A stretch of 10,168 bases of DNA from CAYFVR01 sp046541515 (GTDB taxonomy: Bacteria; Desulfobacterota; Desulfobacteria; Desulfobacterales; Desulfococcaceae): assembly GCA_046541515.1 (NCBI GenBank), contig JBKHDD010000178.1, positions 1 through 10,168 of the forward strand, given 5' to 3'. Each line of letters begins with the position of its first letter. Position 1 is the stretch's first letter. The notes under the pieces are model-generated. The model was not told where the DNA came from and ran no database searches. It was given only the letters and a program-made list of their open reading frames with translations. Positions 6,693-10,168 of this stretch are shown here, piece by piece. The position numbers and the translations under genes are program-made.

Positions 6693-8429
6693 CTATTGGC
6701 CCTCCCCCAACCGCACAACCGTCCGCAACGGCAATTCCCGCCGTTCGGCCTCCGGGCCTTCGATAACCACGGCGCGGTCGCGGATTTCGGCGATTCGACC
6801 GCCTTCGGCCCCCACCGGGTCGCCTTGCCGGGCCGTGTAGCCGCGATTTCCCGGCCCCTCCAACATCACCCCCGCGCCGTTGGCCGTCCGAACGATTCCC
6901 ACCAGCCGCAATTGATCCAGATCGACGCCCGTCAACCCGTCGGCCGCCGTTTCCGTCGTCCCGGCCCGACCGTTTTTATCGAACAGCGGCGCGAAGGGAT
7001 CGGGGATTTCCCGGGGTTCGGATAGCCGGTCCAGCCGGAAAGACGGGAGCGGTTCCAACGCCGGCGGCGATTCCAGGTCGGAAGCGGGCGTCGGCATTTT
7101 CCGCGTCACGGTCCGATTCGACGTCTCCACCACCACCGAGTCCGGTCCGAAATCCACCAGCGCCGTGACGAAGAGCGCCGCGAAGCCGGCCGCCGCGGCC
7201 CCGGCGATCCATCGGCGGCGGGGCTTTCGTTTCGGGGACGGGCCTGGTTCCGGCGATTGGACCCGGGCAGGCGGGTCCGAGATGGGTGAACGGTCCCGGG
7301 CGTCGGTCAGCTTTTGCAGAGCCGCTTCTATGCCCGCCACAGGATCGATGGCGGCGGCCGCGGCCCGGAGTCGCTGGTTCCAGATGATCCAGATTCGGTC
7401 GGCCAGTGCGGCGTCGGCCATTCCGCCGCCTTCCCACAGGTCCAGCGCCTCCAGCGCTTCCGCGCCGGAGGTCCACAGTCCAGCGCGCCCGCTCAAGTTT
7501 CGTTCCACCTCGCCCAGCAAGGCCAGCCGGCGGGCGTCGTCCAAATACGGCGCGCACAGGGCGGCCAGGAGAATCCGTTCGGTCTGTTCCGCGCGGGAGC
7601 GGACCGGGGCTTCCAGCAGCCGCCGGGCGGCGGGATAAAGCCCGACGGCGCCCAGGTCGGGGACCGGCCTTCGGGAGGCGATTTCGGCTTGTCGGAGGGC
7701 CAGCAGGCGCAGCGGCAGGGATTCGGCCGCCACCCGGGGCAGCAAATGAAGGAGCTGGGCGTCGTCCTGAAGGCGGCGGAGAAGCGCGGTGTCGGATCGG
7801 ATTTCGGCCAGCAGCGGGTAGAGGGTTTCCGCTTCCACCCCGACGAGCCGGACGTCACCGGCGGAAACTTCTTCCCAGTGCTCGGCCAGATGGTCCAGCA
7901 GATCGGCGGGCAGGTCGGCCCAGGCGGTGTACCAGGGAAACAGGTAACGAAGCTCCTTGGGAATCAGCCGAAGGTATTCCCGCCGCCAGTCGTTGAGGGG
8001 AATCAGACGGGCCGCCGGGGGGGAGCGGTCGCCGGTGACCTGGTGGAGCAGTTCGTCGATCCGCGCCAGCATGGGCTCGGAGAGCAGGTCGGCGCCCGGG
8101 AAGGATTCTGCGGCCTCGGCCAGAAAAACGACGTTGTCCAGAATCTGGACGGCGGCCACCACCCGGCCGGCGTCGGCGGTTTCCACGTCCAGGGTTTCGG
8201 GACCGCCCAGGTAGGCCAGGGCGGTTTCCACCGCGCCTTCCAGGGCGTCCATGCCGTCGGCCGGTTCCAGCTCAAGGGCGCGGAAATAGGCCCAGCGCCC
8301 TTCCAGCTCCATCAACAGTTCGCCGTTGGGCCGGATCAGCAACGCGGCCCGCCCCCATTCCAGCAGCAGGTCCAGCGCCGGCGCGAAGGAGGCGGTCTCG
8401 GAATTTCCATAGCCGTGTTCGGTGGACAT
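6693..8429 (-). CDS. Single-pass membrane protein with a large cytoplasmic helical domain and a periplasmic PilP/GspC-HR-like domain
   Basis: A 578-residue protein I cannot assign to a named family as a whole. Residues 1-375 are Leu/Ala/Glu/Arg-rich, predicted mostly helical, with no motif I recognise; 376-405 is a Pro/Ser/Lys/Arg linker ending KRKPRRR; 407-425 (WIAGAAAAGFAALFVTALV) is one transmembrane helix. The basic residues before it put the N-terminus in the cytoplasm. After a Pro-rich stretch, residues 476-575 contain DPFAPLF, GVDLDQLRLVGIV, GVMLEG, YTARQGDPVG and RIAEIRDRAVVIEG, the pattern of PilP and of the related GspC HR domain of type IV pilus and type II secretion systems. The topology is GspC-like but with a far larger cytoplasmic part. 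An AGAGG ribosome site lies close before the ATG. It follows the sigma factor gene after 223 bases and precedes recN by 42. The position after a sigma gene also fits an anti-sigma or sensor role, but no anti-sigma motif is visible. The gene is real; the function is open. Confidence 0.85.
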   Translation of the reverse strand: MSTEHGYGNSETASFAPALDLLLEWGRAALLIRPNGELLMELEGRWAYFRALELEPADGMDALEGAVETALAYLGGPETLDVETADAGRVVAAVQILDNVVFLAEAAESFPGADLLSEPMLARIDELLHQVTGDRSPPAARLIPLNDWRREYLRLIPKELRYLFPWYTAWADLPADLLDHLAEHWEEVSAGDVRLVGVEAETLYPLLAEIRSDTALLRRLQDDAQLLHLLPRVAAESLPLRLLALRQAEIASRRPVPDLGAVGLYPAARRLLEAPVRSRAEQTERILLAALCAPYLDDARRLALLGEVERNLSGRAGLWTSGAEALEALDLWEGGGMADAALADRIWIIWNQRLRAAAAAIDPVAGIEAALQKLTDARDRSPISDPPARVQSPEPGPSPKRKPRRRWIAGAAAAGFAALFVTALVDFGPDSVVVETSNRTVTRKMPTPASDLESPPALEPLPSFRLDRLSEPREIPDPFAPLFDKNGRAGTTETAADGLTGVDLDQLRLVGIVRTANGAGVMLEGPGNRGYTARQGDPVGAEGGRIAEIRDRAVVIEGPEAERRELPLRTVVRLGEGQ

Positions 8430-8652
8430 GGGCGCCTCTTATATTTTTTGAGCCAGATGTTGGACCATGATTGAACCCAATGCCGATTTTTTTCCGAAAT
8501 TTCCGTGGACCGCATCGCACATGCCCCGGCCGATCAGAGGCCACCGTTCACCGGGAATCGCCAAGGGAACGGCATGGAGGGTCGGCCCGGAAGCGGGCGG
8601 ATACAGATCCTTTGCCGACCGGACCTCGGCCCCTTGCCGGATTCTGCCAGGC
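8430..8652 (-). other. Gap between the sigma factor gene and the membrane protein gene
   Basis: 223 bases with no convincing gene. The part next to the membrane protein gene is A/T-rich, with a run of seven A on the minus strand (about 8485-8492) and AAAAAATATAAG just before the ribosome site. This could be an UP-element-like or promoter area, but I found no -35/-10 pair at proper spacing. G/C-rich dyads near 8590-8640 (GGTCGGC with GCCGACC) lack a T-run, so they are not a typical terminator. Confidence 0.4.
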
Positions 8653-9225
8653 CTATTCCGCCCGACAGGCCCGGAAGAGCCTTCGGATGAATGGCCGGCA
8701 ACGTCGAAGCCGTTGGTTGAGCGCGTTGGGCTTCAGGCCCCGGGCGTCGGCCAGCTTCTTCTGGTCGTCGCCGGTCCGGAACCTGCGATAAAAATCGAGG
8801 TAGAGGGCAACGCAGCCGTCGGCGTCCAGCGGCAGATGCCGGTGAAAGCACCGCAATAGCGCCATGCGGAGTTCGGCGGTGTCGCGGGCGTCGTCGGTCG
8901 CGGGGTGCGCGTCGGAGAGCGCTTCGGCGTCGGGCGAACGGGACCGGAAATGGTCGTGAAGCCGGTTGCGGAAAATCCGCCAGGCCCACGCGGCGAATTT
9001 TCCCGGACGATCTCCGCGAAAATCGCAGATGCCCCGGATCGCCTGCTCCGTCGTTTGGCCGAGGATGTCCTCCCGGTCCGCCGCCGGCAGCCAGGCGTAA
9101 CGGGTCTCCAAACACCGCTCCATCCGCCCCGCCGCGGTCCGCCAGACGTCCCGGAATCCGCGTCGATCCAGCGGGCAGTTCGCGCAGGGCCAGGGGTCCG
9201 CCGCCCCGCGGGGACGCGCTCCCAT
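8653..9225 (-). CDS. ECF-like sigma-70 family RNA polymerase sigma factor
   Basis: Directs RNA polymerase to a specific regulon. The 190-residue product has the two domains of a minimal sigma factor. Region 2 is at about 45-95, with DREDILGQTTEQA and then GKFAAWAWRIFRNRLHDHFR, close to the usual F..WL..IARN...DH.RR pattern. Region 4 is at about 130-187, with the helix-turn-helix QKKLADARGLKPNALNQRLRR. There is no region 3, as in ECF sigmas. Cys pair C14xxC17 (PWPCANCPLD) lies in an N-terminal extension; C38 and C67 follow. Start: an in-frame ATG exists at 9255, but it overlaps the -10 box of a strong promoter. The ATG at 9225 has AGGA (AGGAAGAG) 8 bases upstream and lies just inside the expected transcript. 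The next gene on this strand is the PilP/GspC-like membrane protein, a candidate partner. The regulon is unknown. Confidence 0.85.
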   Translation of the reverse strand: MGARPRGAADPWPCANCPLDRRGFRDVWRTAAGRMERCLETRYAWLPAADREDILGQTTEQAIRGICDFRGDRPGKFAAWAWRIFRNRLHDHFRSRSPDAEALSDAHPATDDARDTAELRMALLRCFHRHLPLDADGCVALYLDFYRRFRTGDDQKKLADARGLKPNALNQRLRRCRPFIRRLFRACRAE

Positions 9226-9247
9226 TTCTCTCTTCCTCGCTTCCTTT
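9226..9247 (-). promoter_or_regulatory. Predicted leader and ribosome binding site of the sigma factor gene
   Basis: AGGAAGAG (9230-9237, minus strand) lies with its AGGA core 8 bases before the ATG at 9225. Transcription from the promoter at 9254-9283 should begin near 9247, giving a leader of about 22 bases that contains this site but not the ATG at 9255. Confidence 0.55.
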
Positions 9248-9253
9248 CCCGAC

Positions 9254-9283
9254 ATGATACCGGAAGCGCTCGGCTTTTGTCAA
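9254..9283 (-). promoter_or_regulatory. Strong sigma70-type promoter of the sigma factor gene
   Basis: On the minus strand, TTGACA (9283-9278, perfect consensus), 18 bases, then TATCAT (9259-9254, five of six). It points into the sigma gene and indicates transcription by the housekeeping sigma rather than self-recognition. It is the best promoter match in the window. Confidence 0.7.
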
Positions 9284-9546
9284 AATAATCGGTCTCGCGG
9301 TCACCTTTTCTCCCGATTCTCCGCCTACGGGGAAAAACACCCGGCGTGGCTGGACGCGGGGGATTCGTTTTCCGGGAATTCAGAGAAACCGGAGACGGGT
9401 TGTCCTCCCAGTGGGCGGCGCCCATGGAGACCATGAAAAGGAAGTGGGGATGAAACGGACGAAGATCAAGCGGACGAGGGTGAATCGGCGGCGGTCGGGA
9501 TGGAAGTGGGGCCGGATTCGGGGATGGGCTGCGGCGGAAATTAACC
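9284..9546. other. Intergenic region between the sigma gene and the PilP-like frame, with no supported gene
   Basis: About 260 bases with no convincing gene on either strand. The part from about 9430 to 9546 is purine-rich on the plus strand and is open in one frame as a very Arg/Lys-rich string starting at the ATG at 9450, without a hydrophobic segment or family pattern. It could be the decayed 5' end of the PilP-like gene that follows. No plus-strand promoter is evident. Confidence 0.4.
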
Positions 9547-9951
9547 ATGGTTCCGGCGTCCGGGTGCGGATCGGACGCGGGCGAAAACGGCGTTGGAATT
9601 CGCGGGCCGGCGCCGCGTCCGCCGGTGTCCAGTAAAATCGTCGAGTGGACGCCTCCCCATCGGTCGGCGGACCGGCCGGTTCCCAATTTTGACGGAATGG
9701 ACGATCCGTTCCTTCCGCTATTCCGCGAGGAGACGGGAGAGGTCGTCGGACCCAAGCCTCCCGGCGTGGACCTGAACCGCTTTCGACTGACGGCGCTGGT
9801 GCAATCTCCCGGCGGAACCGTGGCGATTTTGTGGGAGGACGGCGGCCGCAGCCACGTGGTCCGCGCGGGGACCGACCTGGGCCGGAACATCGTGGTCTCG
9901 GAGGTCGCCCCGGACAAGCTGGTGCTGCGGGCGGCGGAGGAGGATGTCTAG
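9547..9951 (+). CDS. PilP-like periplasmic domain protein, probably a degraded gene
   Basis: The open frame encodes 134 residues. Residues 53-59 DPFLPLF, then GVDLNRFRLTALVQSPGG (73-90), TVAILWEDGG (91-100), HVVRAGTDLG (103-112) and VSEVAPDKLVLRAAEE (117-132) give the PilP/GspC-HR pattern in order, parallel to DPFAPLF ... GVDLDQLRLVGIV of the membrane protein in this window. True PilP is an inner-membrane lipoprotein of the type IV pilus alignment complex, yet here the N-terminus (MVPASGCGSD) has only a lipobox-like ASGC and no signal-peptide core. The frame is open only to a stop at 9481, with no better start. It ends at TAG 9949-9951, but PilP-like sequence continues in frame to TGA at 10003-10005. 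Missing export signal and a likely premature stop suggest a remnant; a functional cytoplasmic form cannot be excluded. It is divergent from the sigma gene. The ribosome site is weak (GGCGGA about 9 bases upstream). Confidence 0.55.
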   Translation: MVPASGCGSDAGENGVGIRGPAPRPPVSSKIVEWTPPHRSADRPVPNFDGMDDPFLPLFREETGEVVGPKPPGVDLNRFRLTALVQSPGGTVAILWEDGGRSHVVRAGTDLGRNIVVSEVAPDKLVLRAAEEDV

Positions 9952-10005
9952 GGCGATCCGGCGGTGCGGATTCGGGAATTGCGGTTGCCGGGGGAAGGGG
10001 GATGA
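9952..10005 (+). other. In-frame continuation of the PilP-like gene beyond the amber codon
   Basis: The 17 codons after TAG read GDPAVRIRELRLPGEGG and then TGA. An RxRE(L/I)xLxLP-type tail is how PilP proteins commonly end, and the membrane protein's own PilP-like domain ends RRELPLRTVVRLGEGQ. This suggests TAG at 9949-9951 is a nonsense change and that the ancestral stop is the TGA. Confidence 0.5.
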
Positions 10006-10014
10006 TTCCCCGGC
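9987..10014 (+). terminator. Hairpin overlapping the downstream stop of the PilP-like gene
   Basis: GCCGGGGGAA (9987-9996) pairs with TTCCCCGGC (10006-10014) with one bulged G; the TGA lies in the loop. No T-run follows, so it is at best a weak terminator. Its position fits a gene end at 10005 rather than 9951. Confidence 0.3.
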
Positions 10015-10168
10015 AAAGTTTGGCGGTGAAAGGTTGGATCGCCCCGGGCCTGCCGCGCCATGACGATCAATCCGTTATCCCATTGAAATTTCATGTAAAA
10101 ACTTCACGGCAATGGCCTGTGATAAAAAAAATTGCAATAGCGGAACATTTTGGAGAAAAAGAGACATT
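10015..10168 (+). other. Right-edge region, probable leader of a gene outside the window
   Basis: No reading frame of note. Composition shifts to A/T-rich from about 10078, with TTGAAA at 10083-10088, a run of A at 10124-10131 and a GGAG ribosome-site-like sequence at 10152-10155. A start codon would be expected at or just past the right edge. I found no well-spaced -35/-10 pair. Confidence 0.35.

Noticed and set aside
7314..8474. 386-residue plus-strand frame antisense to the membrane protein gene
   Set aside because: Gly/Gln/Arg-rich with no domain pattern. The minus strand gives a coherent topology and a recognisable PilP-like domain.
9411..9635. Small Arg/Lys-rich plus-strand frame (74 residues)
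   Set aside because: No family pattern or hydrophobic segment, overlaps the PilP-like frame; more likely decayed or non-coding sequence.
8733..9917. Long 394-residue minus-strand open frame
   Set aside because: It overlaps the sigma gene in another frame and is antisense to the PilP-like frame. The product is Pro/Arg/Ser-rich without domain pattern, as expected of shadow frames in G/C-rich DNA.
9949..9951. TAG read as a sense codon such as pyrrolysine
   Set aside because: Two neighbouring genes end in TAG with nothing family-like after it: the membrane protein frame meets a TGA after three codons, and the sigma frame continues about 34 codons without resemblance. A nonsense mutation is simpler.
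10111..10136. sigma54-type promoter (TGG ... TTGCA)
   Set aside because: The GG and GC elements are 18 bases apart instead of the required 10.

Overview
The window is G+C-rich bacterial chromosome with dense, mostly minus-strand coding. No phage, transposon, CRISPR or tRNA sequence is visible. A Desulfobacterota/deltaproteobacterial or similar Gram-negative source is my best guess. It rests on a lipoprotein signal, a MopE-type Asp-rich tail, PilP/GspC-like periplasmic domains and an archease-RtcB pair. No single gene proves it.

Left part (1-2911, minus strand, read right to left): archease, the RNA ligase RtcB and, after a 179-base gap, undecaprenyl-diphosphatase UppP, which runs off the left edge a few residues before its expected end. 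Archease is the activating partner of RtcB, so these two genes form a functional RNA repair/splicing unit. UppP belongs to cell-wall lipid-carrier recycling.

Middle (2912-6650): a short A/T-rich divergent promoter region separates archease from a plus-strand gene for a secreted SGNH/GDSL-hydrolase lipoprotein. That gene converges on recN (DNA double-strand-break repair ATPase). A perfect 14-bp hairpin between them begins directly at the recN stop codon and probably terminates from both sides.

Right part (6693-10168) is the least familiar. Reading leftwards, a small ECF-like sigma factor gene with an unusually clear sigma70-type promoter is followed by a 578-residue membrane protein and then recN. 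The membrane protein has about 400 cytoplasmic residues of unknown fold, one transmembrane helix and a periplasmic PilP/GspC-HR-like domain. Divergent from the sigma gene is a second, stand-alone PilP-like reading frame. It lacks a recognisable signal peptide and carries an in-frame amber codon, after which family-like sequence continues for 17 more codons. A sigma factor, a trans-envelope protein with a pilus/secretion-type periplasmic domain and a second copy of that domain suggest an envelope-signalling or secretion-linked regulatory locus. This is inference. The last 150 bases look like a leader for a gene beyond the right edge.
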